A stretch of DNA of 64,000 nucleotides from Yoonia tamlensis (GCF_900115105.1 NZ_FOYP01000001.1:1204097-1268096); one strand, 5' to 3'. Positions 8,224 to 17,007 are shown, counted from the first letter of the stretch. A program made the numbers and translations. The notes: generated by a model not told the origin, from the sequence alone.

Positions 8224-10046
8224 GTCGTTTCACTTTCGTCGTTCGTTTCGGGTACCCAAAGGGCCGCCGCGATGATGCCCGCCATGGCGAGGCAATTGTT
8301 AAACCCCCAAAGAACGTTGGACACGACGCCTGTGGCGGAATGGTTAGTGGTTCCTAAGGTAAGGGCGCCGACCGCCCAGACCGTGGCGACCCCTGTCAGT
8401 ATGACGACGCCAATTTGAGGTTTCACAAGACCAAGGAAATTGCCGGATTGGCGGACCTTCGGGGTCACCTTGAACGAAATCTGCTCGCCCCGTAAAACCG
8501 ACCAGATTGCGCGCATCCCAAGCGGAAAGAACGATAGATAGCTGGATTTTGCCGCATATCCTGACACGCCCCATGCGCCCACCATCATCGCCAGTTCTAG
8601 CGTTACAAGAAACGGAATAAGATGCCAGAAGAAGTCCGCAGAATAGGCTGACACGGGTGAAATGCCAGTGAACAGATAGATGATCGGGGCTAGCAGAAAG
8701 ATGATGTTCCAGATCGGCGCGAGGTAGGAATAGAAGGTTGCGGCGTACATCATGCGTTGTGAAAATGTCAGGCCACGGCGAAACAGCGGATTGTCATTCA
8801 TCAGAATATCCAAGCTTCCGCCAGCGTATTTGTAGCGCTGCACTGTCCACGTTAAAAGGTCTTGCGGGGACAGCATTTTGCTTTCAACAATCGGGTGCAT
8901 CTTTGATTTCCAGCCGCGTTCTCGGTCTGAATGCAGCACGATGGACGTGTAAATATCTTCGGAAACATGGAAGCGGTAGGGCGTCAGGATTTCGGTTGCA
9001 GCGGCCTCAGTGCGGATCGCGTCCATTAGGTCAGGCGCGATGTCGCGCTCCTTGCTGGTGACTGTGATAACTTCTTCAGTCGCGTATGTGCGGATTTCGA
9101 CCTTGGCGCCAAAGCTGCGCAATGCTGCCTCCATCACTGCCTCACGGCGGTGAATAGAACCGGCACCGCAACAAAATGAGGCATTGGCCCAGTTTCGCCG
9201 TCTCTGGATGATGTCGTAGAACATTTTCGGGTCGCTCACGAACGGGTCGGTGCCGATCTGAACCGGTCCAACTACAGTTTCAACGGCGCGCCCGAGCTTG
9301 GCACCATTAGTGCCAAAACGTCGTTCCAGCAGATCAGGAAGGGCTACACCGTCTGGCAAGTCATAAAACCACTGTGGCGTCTGAACCCACGCCATTTTTG
9401 GGTCTTTGAAATACCCTAGCGTGTTTTCGAGAATTGTTTTGAATGGTCGCGTATCAGCGTCGCAGATGATTATCAGATCACCGGATGTTTGTTCCATCGC
9501 GTGGCGTAGATTGCCCGCTTTGAATCCCTCGTTGGTGGTGCGCGCGATATAGTTCGCACCTTCCGCCTCAGTTACCGTGCGCATTTCTTCGCGCCGCCCA
9601 TCGTCGAGGATGTGAATTCGAATATCAATAGGGTGAGGATAGGTGATGGCCTTTGCGTTAATAATGCCAAGACGCACCAATTCGGGGTCCTCGTTATACG
9701 TCGCAAACATCACGTCGATGATCAGCGGGCGCGCACCGTCGGGGTGGCCGGGTACGATGTCATTCAGCGTGGCTGGCGGGGCAATGATCTCAATCGGGTT
9801 GTCTTTCCAAAGATTGAAAACAAACAACACCATGCCGATAAACGCGCACGTTTCTGCAACGACCAGCGGCACTGCGAACCACATAGCATCTGTGTTTAGT
9901 GACGCCGTCCAGCGCCACCAGATGTACCATGCGCCCACGACCAATGCGATGGTCGCGAGGAATTGCCAAAGCAATTCGCGCGGCGCTGAATAGGCGAGGG
10001 GTGGTTCGGGCGTACGATTCTCATATTTCAGGAAATAGTCATCCAT
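8220..10046 (-). CDS. Cellulose-synthase-like GT2 glycosyltransferase without PilZ
   Basis: A 608-aa processive family 2 glycosyltransferase. There are two N-terminal membrane helices (about 28-45 and 56-80), a cytoplasmic catalytic domain, and a C-terminal block of membrane helices from about 430. Key motifs are D148-D149 (ILDDGRREE), DAD 196-198, TPQ 223-225, FCCGAGSIHRR about 291-301, SED 362-364 and Q403-RYKY, the counterpart of QxxRW. BcsA-type synthases carry a C-terminal PilZ domain that binds c-di-GMP. Here the protein ends soon after the last helix and shows no RxxxR or (D/N)xSxxG motif. UDP-glucose, supplied by the galU gene of the same region, is the likely donor, but the product is unknown. 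The start MDDYFLKY lies 3 nt after the acyltransferase stop. Confidence 0.9.
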   Translation of the reverse strand: MDDYFLKYENRTPEPPLAYSAPRELLWQFLATIALVVGAWYIWWRWTASLNTDAMWFAVPLVVAETCAFIGMVLFVFNLWKDNPIEIIAPPATLNDIVPGHPDGARPLIIDVMFATYNEDPELVRLGIINAKAITYPHPIDIRIHILDDGRREEMRTVTEAEGANYIARTTNEGFKAGNLRHAMEQTSGDLIIICDADTRPFKTILENTLGYFKDPKMAWVQTPQWFYDLPDGVALPDLLERRFGTNGAKLGRAVETVVGPVQIGTDPFVSDPKMFYDIIQRRRNWANASFCCGAGSIHRREAVMEAALRSFGAKVEIRTYATEEVITVTSKERDIAPDLMDAIRTEAAATEILTPYRFHVSEDIYTSIVLHSDRERGWKSKMHPIVESKMLSPQDLLTWTVQRYKYAGGSLDILMNDNPLFRRGLTFSQRMMYAATFYSYLAPIWNIIFLLAPIIYLFTGISPVSAYSADFFWHLIPFLVTLELAMMVGAWGVSGYAAKSSYLSFFPLGMRAIWSVLRGEQISFKVTPKVRQSGNFLGLVKPQIGVVILTGVATVWAVGALTLGTTNHSATGVVSNVLWGFNNCLAMAGIIAAALWVPETNDESETT

Positions 10047-10049
10047 GCG

Positions 10050-11201
10050 TTATGCCCCAGCTGCTTTGCGGGCGCGGATGATGTCCCAAGGTGTTGCGCC
10101 AAGACCAATTGTCCATGCTAGCGGTTTAAGTTTGGACAACCCAAGAACAAGGGCGAATGATAAAGGCAAAGCGACTGCAAACCGCGACAGAACAATCAAC
10201 CATGGGGCCATCAACTGTGATGCGCCCGATGTAAAGATCGCGATGTCGAACAGATCAATTACCAACGGATGCACGAGGTAGACACCGAAGGTATACTTGG
10301 CCAACTGGCTCCACCGATTAGACCACTGCAAATACTGCCCGCCAATAAAGATGAAGAACACAAAGACTGGCATCAGGAAGTGACCATAGAAATCCCAGCC
10401 TGCGCGGATGCCCCATGAACCTGTTTCAAACGCGATATTATAGAAAGGCAAGGTGGCGATGTAGGCGAGTACGGCAAAGTAAAACCCGCAACGCCGGATC
10501 AGTCGGGATTCACCGCGTGGCACACCGTCGTTCCAAAGTCCGTAGATGGCAAATGCTGCCATGCCGTATCCGACATACCCGAATATCTTGAGCGCACGGA
10601 TCAAGTAGTCACGCAGCACATGGTCCATGTCCAAGCCCCATAGAAATCCTTGGACATTGTTCATCACACCGATAGTGATGACGACAGACAGGCCCAAAAT
10701 GGGAAACCGTGTGGCGCTGCGCATTATAGGATAGAACAGGAACAATGCAAACAACGTGGGCAGAAAGTGCATGTGGTACTGGGATTTCCCCAGGATCAGA
10801 TAACCCGTCCAACTTTGGACTTGGCCCAACTGGTCCCAGATATAGGGCGTATAGTTAAATGCATTCGCTTTCAGCAATCGGAAGAACGCATAAAACACAG
10901 CCCAGAACACAAATGGCACAAGCAACCGCTCGGCCTGTGTTGCAATTGCGCTGCCGTAGGTCGGCATTTTTTTGTCCACGCGCATCGCCATCAAGAACAG
11001 CGAAAACATGAAAAACATCTCAGAGCCTGAGAATTCCCCGAGAGAGCGCAAGAATACGGGAATCAAACGTTCGCTGGATGTGGCGTCTGGAAACGCTTGA
11101 CCGCCAAAATCCGTGGACGAGTGGATCAAGACCACGCCAATCGCTGCGAACACGCGGTTCGCGTCAAACCAGACCAGCCTTGGTTTTGAAGGCCCAGCCA
11201 T
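10050..11201 (-). CDS. Acyltransferase 3 family membrane protein
   Basis: A 383-aa integral membrane O-acyltransferase of the PF01757 type. The N-terminus shows the family signature (WFDANRVFAAIGVVLIHSS) with a conserved His, followed by about ten hydrophobic helices. These enzymes add acetyl or succinyl groups to exported polysaccharides. Its place between DUF3131 and GT2 genes suggests that it decorates the polymer made by the GT2. Its ATG overlaps the stop of the upstream DUF3131 gene by one base (TAATG). Confidence 0.9.
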   Translation of the reverse strand: MAGPSKPRLVWFDANRVFAAIGVVLIHSSTDFGGQAFPDATSSERLIPVFLRSLGEFSGSEMFFMFSLFLMAMRVDKKMPTYGSAIATQAERLLVPFVFWAVFYAFFRLLKANAFNYTPYIWDQLGQVQSWTGYLILGKSQYHMHFLPTLFALFLFYPIMRSATRFPILGLSVVITIGVMNNVQGFLWGLDMDHVLRDYLIRALKIFGYVGYGMAAFAIYGLWNDGVPRGESRLIRRCGFYFAVLAYIATLPFYNIAFETGSWGIRAGWDFYGHFLMPVFVFFIFIGGQYLQWSNRWSQLAKYTFGVYLVHPLVIDLFDIAIFTSGASQLMAPWLIVLSRFAVALPLSFALVLGLSKLKPLAWTIGLGATPWDIIRARKAAGA

Positions 11202-12928
11202 TAGTCAGACGCCGGAATTGGGCAGATGGACGGAAGAACCTGACGCACTTGTGGCGGGGTCAGGTTATGTTCGGTCGTGCTGCATTCGGTTGCGCCGACG
11301 TCGCTGCCACCAACGACAGGACGGCAAAATAGGAATTCTTCCACCGGAATGACGGGCGGGATCTGGTTGGCGTTCGCGCAGGCACAACATGGGATTTCCT
11401 CGACCAAGCGGTTGGGGTGGCATTTGTTGGCGCGGATATCAGTGCCCTGAAACGCGGTGTCCCAAACTTGGGTGTTGGTGTTCTGATGCTGCAAGATCGG
11501 GCCCTGAACCTTATACAACAGCGCGGCTAAAATGATGCCGTTGTTGTTAGCGGTTTGCAGCGGAATATAGCCGTTGCCGTTTTCATACAGGCCTTCAAAG
11601 AACCCGCGATCAGGGTCGGACAGGTCCGCGACGGTTTCAAACAAAAGGTCGGTGTAATCAGTTTCCCATAAGGCCCATAGACCAAGTGCGGCCTTGGCGG
11701 ACACGGCCGCGCGATCAGGCTGGTATTCACCTGTCGGATCAAGTGTGTTCCACGCATAGCCATCCGCAAAAATGCTGTCATAGACAAAGTACGGACGGCC
11801 ATCTACCTGATGCTCAGACCGCGCAGTTACGATGCCCGTTTGTTCAAAGCGGCGCTGTTGAACGAGGTAAATCCGGTTCGCGAATTCTGCGCGCCAACCA
11901 TCGGAGGCAACCAAATCGTCATTGCTGTGGTCGGACGGAAGGTCCCAGCCAAGCTCTAGCCCTTCAAGGAGATAACCCTCGGTCAGCACATAGTTTTGGT
12001 TCTTGAACACGCGGGGGTCACGTCCATCGTAGGGTACACGAATGTCATAGATCAGGGCGTAATCAAGCGGTTCAGGGGACATCGCACGTTCAACATCAAA
12101 GCCCCAGAGCGCGAAGCCTTTGGCAGCGTATTCTTCATAGCCAAGCCGGCCTTCTTGGACGTAGCGGGTCTCACCGTCACTTTGTGTGAAAGAGCCGAAC
12201 ATGCGGCCATCGTCACTCACTAGGTTGCAAAAATTCCAGCGCATTGGCACATTGTCAACTCCATTCGCCAAGTGCGGGTGTCGTTCCTTTAGGATTTGTA
12301 GCCAGACCAACAGGCGACCAATATCGTTTGCGGACATACCGATTTCACCGGCCTCATTGGCGTAATTAACCATCTCGCCCGTGGCCGTATTGTATACCTT
12401 GTTTGGCGCCTCACCGCGATACAAAGGTAGATTGCGCAGGGTGTTGATTAGTTGCGTCGCGCGGCTGTCGAATTCACGTTTGTCGATCACACAAAGTTCG
12501 TAGGCGGCGACCATCGCGCTGATGTACGATGCCGTGTCCCAAAGGGTTGTAGACGGAAACGACCCTACAGCATTCACCAATCCGGTTTCAGGCTGAAAGC
12601 TTGTTTCAAAATAGGACCACGCAGTGCGTGCCATGTCCATTTCGCGCGGCGTAAGGGGGCCGTTGCGGCCAATATGTGCGCTGGATTGGGTCTGATTACC
12701 ACGGATACAATCTTGTGTTGATGTTGATTTTGAGAACTGGAATGACAACGGCGAGTCAGAAGTGATCGTGACACTGCGGTAGTTTTCGCCGTCCACTGAA
12801 ATGCCATCAATCGTGACGGCCGACGGGCCAGAATCGGCGTCTTGAGCATTTAAGATAGCTGCCGAAGTCATCGCGAAAAGTGTAGTCGCGCCTGCCAAAA
12901 GCCAGTTGGTTGCTTTTAAACGGGTCAT
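11201..12928 (-). CDS. DUF3131 domain protein, second paralogue with Cys-rich tail
   Basis: A 575-aa protein starting at MTRLKATNWLLAG. The ATG at 12926-12928 overlaps the stop of the kinase gene (TGATG) and is preceded by AGGGGA. A signal peptide (LLAGATTLFAMTSAAILNAQ) leads into about 80 unassigned residues, then a DUF3131 domain (MARTAWSYFETSFQPETGLV, TTLWDTASYI). The last 90 residues contain eight or so cysteines (CACANANQ, FCRPVVGG) and no known domain. The pair of DUF3131 proteins around acyltransferase and GT2 suggests successive periplasmic steps on the same polymer. Confidence 0.85.
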   Translation of the reverse strand: MTRLKATNWLLAGATTLFAMTSAAILNAQDADSGPSAVTIDGISVDGENYRSVTITSDSPLSFQFSKSTSTQDCIRGNQTQSSAHIGRNGPLTPREMDMARTAWSYFETSFQPETGLVNAVGSFPSTTLWDTASYISAMVAAYELCVIDKREFDSRATQLINTLRNLPLYRGEAPNKVYNTATGEMVNYANEAGEIGMSANDIGRLLVWLQILKERHPHLANGVDNVPMRWNFCNLVSDDGRMFGSFTQSDGETRYVQEGRLGYEEYAAKGFALWGFDVERAMSPEPLDYALIYDIRVPYDGRDPRVFKNQNYVLTEGYLLEGLELGWDLPSDHSNDDLVASDGWRAEFANRIYLVQQRRFEQTGIVTARSEHQVDGRPYFVYDSIFADGYAWNTLDPTGEYQPDRAAVSAKAALGLWALWETDYTDLLFETVADLSDPDRGFFEGLYENGNGYIPLQTANNNGIILAALLYKVQGPILQHQNTNTQVWDTAFQGTDIRANKCHPNRLVEEIPCCACANANQIPPVIPVEEFLFCRPVVGGSDVGATECSTTEHNLTPPQVRQVLPSICPIPASD

Positions 12929-13347
12929 CAGAAATCCCCTGATTTTGTAAATGTAAGAATAAGGCCGATGCGGCCGTCTTGTGATCCGTAGGTCACAGCG
13001 TCCGCGCATTGCATAATAAGGCCCATACCACGGCCGCTTTCGGCCAATGGATCAACAGTGTCCAAGTCGCGCGCATGATCGCGTAGATCAAAAGGCGTAG
13101 CCCCAGCCGGATCAAAGATTGCGATGTTCAGGCTGGATTTGGTTTCGGACAATTGGACGAGGATAGGATCGCTTTTGTCAGCTGATGCGGCGTGCTTTAC
13201 GATGTTACTCAGCGCCTCAGATGCGCAAATCTCAAACTTGAACATCGTGGCGTCATCAAGGACACCTTCCACAGCCGTCTTCAACGACACAACCATACGA
13301 TCGACGTCGCCCAGATCATTTTGCATATGGAAGGATTTCGAAGTCAC
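12928..13347 (-). CDS. Anti-sigma-factor-type serine kinase (RsbW/SpoIIAB-like)
   Basis: A 139-aa GHKL ATPase domain with the N-box EALSNIVKH, the G1-type IFDPAG and the G2 box SGRGMGLI. RsbW-like kinases phosphorylate a STAS antagonist and sequester a target protein. Here the STAS gene lies immediately upstream (ATGA overlap) and the phosphatase gene before it, giving a full partner-switching trio. No sigma factor gene is nearby, so the controlled partner is more likely one of the polysaccharide proteins or a distant factor. This is inference. Confidence 0.9.
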   Translation of the reverse strand: MTSKSFHMQNDLGDVDRMVVSLKTAVEGVLDDATMFKFEICASEALSNIVKHAASADKSDPILVQLSETKSSLNIAIFDPAGATPFDLRDHARDLDTVDPLAESGRGMGLIMQCADAVTYGSQDGRIGLILTFTKSGDF

Positions 13348-13688
13348 TGGTTCTCTGCCATCTTTTGAAGGGCTGCATCGACGTTCGCATAAGTAGTGAA
13401 CACGCGGTCCATGCGGCAGATTTTGAACATCTGCGCCACATCGGTAGTAAGGCCTGCTACAGCCAGATCACCGCGATGGCCGATCTTTTTGAGGACGCCA
13501 ACAAGCGCACCAAGGCCGGATGAATCAAGAAACGTAACGTCTTGAAAGTCAACGATCAGTTGCGACGCTCCGTCGTTGATCAACGCGGTTACCTCGTCCT
13601 TGAATGCCTTGGCATTAACAGCCGTCAGGCGATCAACTCCGGGACGTATGACTGTGATGTCGGAATCATGCTTGGCTGTGTGTATCAT
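13344..13688 (-). CDS. STAS-domain anti-sigma antagonist
   Basis: A 114-aa single STAS domain. The phosphorylatable serine is S56 or S57 in the loop VTFLDSSGLGAL. I chose the ATG at 13686-13688 (MIHTAKHDSD), which has GGAAG 7 nt upstream; a longer frame reaches 13715. The start lies 23 nt inside the phosphatase gene, so the two are translationally coupled. Dephosphorylated STAS proteins bind the kinase and release its partner, and the upstream PP2C would reset it. Confidence 0.9.
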   Translation of the reverse strand: MIHTAKHDSDITVIRPGVDRLTAVNAKAFKDEVTALINDGASQLIVDFQDVTFLDSSGLGALVGVLKKIGHRGDLAVAGLTTDVAQMFKICRMDRVFTTYANVDAALQKMAENQ

Positions 13689-14871
13689 GAGAATTCTTCC
13701 TTTCGATCGCGACAACCGTCAGGTCATCTTCGAGGGGTTTGCCGTCACGCCACATGTTCAATGCGTCGACTATGTGTGTTGGAATGTCTTGCACGCCCGC
13801 AAATGGTGTTGTTGCGGCGACCATGCGCACACGATCGTTACCAAAGAGTTCGTGACTTGGGTTCTCTGCTTCGCAAGCCGCATCCGAACAGATGATCAAC
13901 GCACCGCCAGCGTCCAAGTGATGGATTTTGTTTTCGTATGTTGCGCTCGGGATCATGCCGACTGGAAAGCCGCCATCTCCAACAGGCTCTGTCGCGCCTG
14001 TCAGGTCTACATAATAGGGCGACGGATAGCCTGCCTGACAATAATCCAAGCGCCCTGTCGCCGTATCGACGATGCCGCAAAACATTGTAAAATAATCGTC
14101 ATTGTCTGACGGACTGAAGCGATCATTGAGGCTTGTTACCAACGCGGCGGGATCGGGAGCGAGGTCGTTCAACATGGTTTGGGTGCGAAAATAGGCTGGA
14201 GTAATCAAATGGCCGATCGCCACAGAAAGCAAAGATGCATGCACACCGTGGCCAGACACATCGACTGCATAAAAACCAAGCTTGGTATCGCTGATTGGAA
14301 AACAGCCGAACATATCACCAGACACGATGGCGGAAGGGACAAAAGCGGACGCAATGCGAAAGCCCATGATGTCTTCTTGCAAGTCAGGCAGCAATTGGCG
14401 TTGTGCTGTAGCCGCCGCACGCAAGTCTTCCTGAATATGTTCGTTGATTTCTTTCAGGATGCGGCTTCGCTCTGCCAATTCGGCCGCGTGTGAAATCAGT
14501 CGTGTCGCCGTACGAATGCGTGCCTTAAGCATCGCTGTGCTGCTACCCTTGGTTATGAAGTCGTCAGCACCGGCTTCAAGCGCCTCATCCCGGATTTCGT
14601 TCTCATCTGCCCCTGTGACGAGGACAACGTGAATATAGTGGTCCAGTTCCAGCTCGCGGATTTTGCGCGTGAGGTTGATGCCATCAAGATTCGGCATCTC
14701 AATGTCACTGATCACGATCTGAGCGCCAGTTTCCATGACAAGGTTTAGAGCCTCGACGCCGTCTTCGGCCTCAACCGCCTCAAATCCCAAGCCATTGATC
14801 AGACTGCAAAGAACCAAGCGCTGCAATTCGCTGTCTTCTGCCACGATGATTTTGAGGCGGTCCACTATCAT
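13666..14871 (-). CDS. Response regulator with PP2C (SpoIIE/RsbU-type) phosphatase output
   Basis: First gene of the operon, 401 aa. Residues 1-120 are a receiver domain with acidic pocket AED (11-13), phospho-acceptor D56 (VISDIEMPNLDG) and Lys in FITKG. A helical linker (RILKEINEHIQEDLRAA) leads to a PP2C domain with metal-binding motifs SGDMFGCF and DVSGHG. Such proteins dephosphorylate STAS antagonists when their receiver is phosphorylated, as with SypE of Vibrio fischeri or HsbR of Pseudomonas, known from those systems. The input kinase is probably the hybrid kinase at 17625-20129 or an unlinked one. Confidence 0.92.
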   Translation of the reverse strand: MIVDRLKIIVAEDSELQRLVLCSLINGLGFEAVEAEDGVEALNLVMETGAQIVISDIEMPNLDGINLTRKIRELELDHYIHVVLVTGADENEIRDEALEAGADDFITKGSSTAMLKARIRTATRLISHAAELAERSRILKEINEHIQEDLRAAATAQRQLLPDLQEDIMGFRIASAFVPSAIVSGDMFGCFPISDTKLGFYAVDVSGHGVHASLLSVAIGHLITPAYFRTQTMLNDLAPDPAALVTSLNDRFSPSDNDDYFTMFCGIVDTATGRLDYCQAGYPSPYYVDLTGATEPVGDGGFPVGMIPSATYENKIHHLDAGGALIICSDAACEAENPSHELFGNDRVRMVAATTPFAGVQDIPTHIVDALNMWRDGKPLEDDLTVVAIERKNSHDTHSQA

Positions 14872-15228
14872 GAATTACTCTTAGAGTTGCATTTTATTCC
14901 CCCCGCTTTGGGGCGAGCTCCTTTACCCCAATTAGACGCTAAATCTGACGCAAAGATGGCCTGATAGGCTTTGATTTCCACTGGGGTCGCAATTTATATG
15001 AATTTCTTGGGAAGTTTTGCGGCCAATCGCTCAATTTTGGGTTGATTTATCGCACGGATCAAAGTGCGGACATCTCGCGCATAAATCACCGTCGATCTAT
15101 AAACAAATTGCCAAATCATTCATGTACTCCTTGAGAGGTGGGGTAACATGGCGCTGTTGGCATTTCATTCGGACGTACGGCTTGGTCGTTAGCGCATCAG
15201 AGAGGCAGACCTACCCAAAAGGATAGGA
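14872..15228. promoter_or_regulatory. Upstream region of the polysaccharide operon
   Basis: About 357 nt without a credible gene. A GC hairpin CCCCGCTTTGGGG lies near 14901-14913. Half-sites resembling the 18-bp operator (TACCCCA near 14934, GGGGTAAC near 15140) occur, and a full operator copy sits at the far end (15210-15227). This is where the promoter for the leftward operon should be. I cannot fix the -35/-10 boxes with confidence. Confidence 0.5.
15210..15227. promoter_or_regulatory. 18-bp palindromic operator, copy A
   Basis: CCTACCCAAAAGGATAGG, an inverted repeat of CCTAYCC with a 4-nt centre. It lies directly after the stop of the LuxR-type regulator gene and about 340 bp upstream of the polysaccharide operon start. 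Confidence 0.6.
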
Positions 15229-15843
15229 TTAAAACAAGCCTGCTTCGCGTGCGATCAAAGCCGCTTGCGTGCGGTTCGCCGCGCCTACTTTGCGGTAAAG
15301 CGTTTTCATATGCAGTTTAACGGTCTGTTCTGAAATATCGTGGTCACGTGCAATTTCTTTGTTGGATTTGCCTTCGGTCAAGCCCTTCAAAACTTGCAGC
15401 TCGCGCGCTGTCAGTCTTTCGGCCAGTGGATTGCTTTCTTCGTCGTCCACGGCGGTCATGAAATCGATGGGAGCGTATTGTTCCCCCATGGCCATGAATT
15501 TCACCGCGTTGACTAAAGATTTGGCGGGAAGGGATTTTGGAATAAACCCTGACGCGCCAGCCTCGAGCGCGTCCTCAGCAATTTTCTTGGTCGCTTCACC
15601 TGAGATCAACGCGACCTTTTGTCCGCCGCCCATTGCAATGGCTGCCTTTAGACCATCCAAGCCATTCATGCCCGGCATATTATAGTCGAGAAGAATGAGG
15701 TCATAAGGCGCATCAGCCTCAATGCGTTCAACCGCTTGGGCAAAGGTGCCAACAGCATGGGTTTCCATACTGCCTTCGTTTTCCAGAAACATAACCAGTG
15801 TGTCGCGCAAAAGGTCATGGTCGTCGGCGATCAAAATTCTCAT
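15229..15843 (-). CDS. LuxR/NarL-type response regulator
   Basis: A 204-aa two-domain regulator. The receiver has acidic residues in IADDHD, phospho-acceptor D53 (LILLDYNMPGMNG) and Lys in FIPKSLP. The C-terminal HTH reads LTARELQVLKGLTEGKSNKE then VKLHMKTLYRKVGA. The ATG at 15841-15843 (MRILIADD) was chosen because it begins the receiver strand and has GGGA upstream; the frame could extend 13 codons further. Copies of an 18-bp palindrome lie at its 3' end and upstream of its neighbours, making it the best candidate for their binding protein. The hybrid kinase with Hpt domain 1.8 kb away could phosphorylate it. Confidence 0.93.
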   Translation of the reverse strand: MRILIADDHDLLRDTLVMFLENEGSMETHAVGTFAQAVERIEADAPYDLILLDYNMPGMNGLDGLKAAIAMGGGQKVALISGEATKKIAEDALEAGASGFIPKSLPAKSLVNAVKFMAMGEQYAPIDFMTAVDDEESNPLAERLTARELQVLKGLTEGKSNKEIARDHDISEQTVKLHMKTLYRKVGAANRTQAALIAREAGLF

Positions 15844-15928
15844 GTCGTGTCCCTCGTGCTGTTGACGCCTCTTAAAGCACAACTATGACCGTTGAATGGC
15901 GTAGGCGATAGGGGGACTTGGCGGTCTT

Positions 15929-15946
15929 GTTATCCTTTCGAGTAGG
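15929..15946. promoter_or_regulatory. 18-bp palindromic operator, copy B
   Basis: GTTATCCTTTCGAGTAGG; its reverse complement matches copy A at 14 of 18 positions. It lies in the divergent gap between the response regulator gene (start 15843) and galU (start 16071), so it could control either or both. Confidence 0.5.
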
Positions 15947-16070
15947 TTCGCTGCCCTATTGGGCAGCATCCACACCATCTGCGCTCGTGTTCTGTCCGTC
16001 CGCTATGTTGAACGAGCAGGGTTGTTTGGAGCAAAAGGCTTTCAACCAAAAACCATCGAAAGTAAATGAA

Positions 16071-16958
16071 ATGACACATATACGCAAAGCCGTTTTTCCT
16101 GTCGCAGGCATGGGCACTCGTTTTCTTCCGGCAACAAAATCCATTCCTAAAGAAATGCTCACACTCGTGGATCGCCCGTTGATCCAATATGCGGTTGATG
16201 AGGCCCGCGAGGCTGGGATCGAGGAGTTCATCTTTGTTTCTGCCGCAGGAAAGGGTGCGCTTGAGGATTACTTTGATACGGCCGCGGCCCTAGAAACACG
16301 ACTTGAAGCGTTGGGAAAGAAAGATGCGCTTGCGGCGCTGGAATGTACACGTATGCCGGAAGGCGCACTAACTATTTTGCGCCAAGCCCAGCCGTTGGGC
16401 CTTGGACACGCCGTTCGCCAAGCCAAAAAGCTGATCGGCAATGAGCCGTTTGCCGTCCTGCTGCCTGATGACGTTATCAAGGGAGAACGCGGCGCGCTGG
16501 CACAGATGGTCGATGCTCACCGCGATCTAGGTGGGCACATGGTTGCAACGATGGACGTGCCGCGTGCTGAAGCCAGCAAATACGGTGTCCTGGACGTCAT
16601 AAGCGAAAGCGGCCGTGTCGCGGCAGCCTGTGGCATGGTGGAAAAGCCGCGTGCCGATCTGGCGCCATCGACTAAGGCAGTTATTGGCCGTTACATTCTG
16701 GATGGTCAGATTTTTGATCGTCTCGATAGCTTGCGCCCTGGTGCAGGCGGAGAATTGCAATTGACCGACGCGATCAACGCCGACATCGAAACGATTGGCG
16801 TGAACGGTTACATGTTTGACGGCCAGCGGTTCGATTGCGGATCAGTGCAAGGTTACGTCCAAGCAACAGCTGCCTTCGCGCTTGACCGCGCTGATTTGTG
16901 CGATGACTACGCGACCTTCCTACAAGAGCGTAGAAAACCACTCCGTCTTGTTGCTTAA
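16071..16958 (+). CDS. galU: UTP-glucose-1-phosphate uridylyltransferase
   Basis: A 295-aa nucleotidyltransferase that makes UDP-glucose from UTP and glucose-1-phosphate. The N-terminal signature is clear (VFPVAGMGTRFLPATKSIPK), followed by LLPDDVI and the sugar-binding region VEKP. The ATG at 16071 (MTHIRKAVF) gives the usual family start and length; the open frame extends upstream to 15918 without homology. Its position beside the GT2 operon and under a copy of the shared palindrome suggests dedicated supply of UDP-glucose to the polymer. The genome may hold a second, housekeeping copy elsewhere. Confidence 0.95.
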   Translation: MTHIRKAVFPVAGMGTRFLPATKSIPKEMLTLVDRPLIQYAVDEAREAGIEEFIFVSAAGKGALEDYFDTAAALETRLEALGKKDALAALECTRMPEGALTILRQAQPLGLGHAVRQAKKLIGNEPFAVLLPDDVIKGERGALAQMVDAHRDLGGHMVATMDVPRAEASKYGVLDVISESGRVAAACGMVEKPRADLAPSTKAVIGRYILDGQIFDRLDSLRPGAGGELQLTDAINADIETIGVNGYMFDGQRFDCGSVQGYVQATAAFALDRADLCDDYATFLQERRKPLRLVA

Positions 16959-16968
16959 GGCACGTAAT

Positions 16969-16986
16969 CCTACCCCAAAGGTATGG
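16969..16986. promoter_or_regulatory. 18-bp palindromic operator, copy C
   Basis: CCTACCCCAAAGGTATGG, 11 nt after the galU stop. Its centre is 21 bp (two helical turns) from the centre of copy D. Confidence 0.55.
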
Positions 16987-16989
16987 TCA

Positions 16990-17007
16990 CCTATCCGAAA
17001 GGGTAGG
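16990..17007. promoter_or_regulatory. 18-bp palindromic operator, copy D
   Basis: CCTATCCGAAAGGGTAGG, nearly perfect inverted arms around GAAA. It lies 75 bp upstream of the ATG at 17082, with a possible -10 box (CATATAT) near 17049. The pair C-D is on the same face of the helix, as expected for cooperative binding of a LuxR-type regulator. Confidence 0.6.

Noticed and set aside
15017..15226. A 69-aa ORF between the two regulator genes
   Set aside because: No ribosome site, no similarity, and it runs into the operator copy at 15210-15227.
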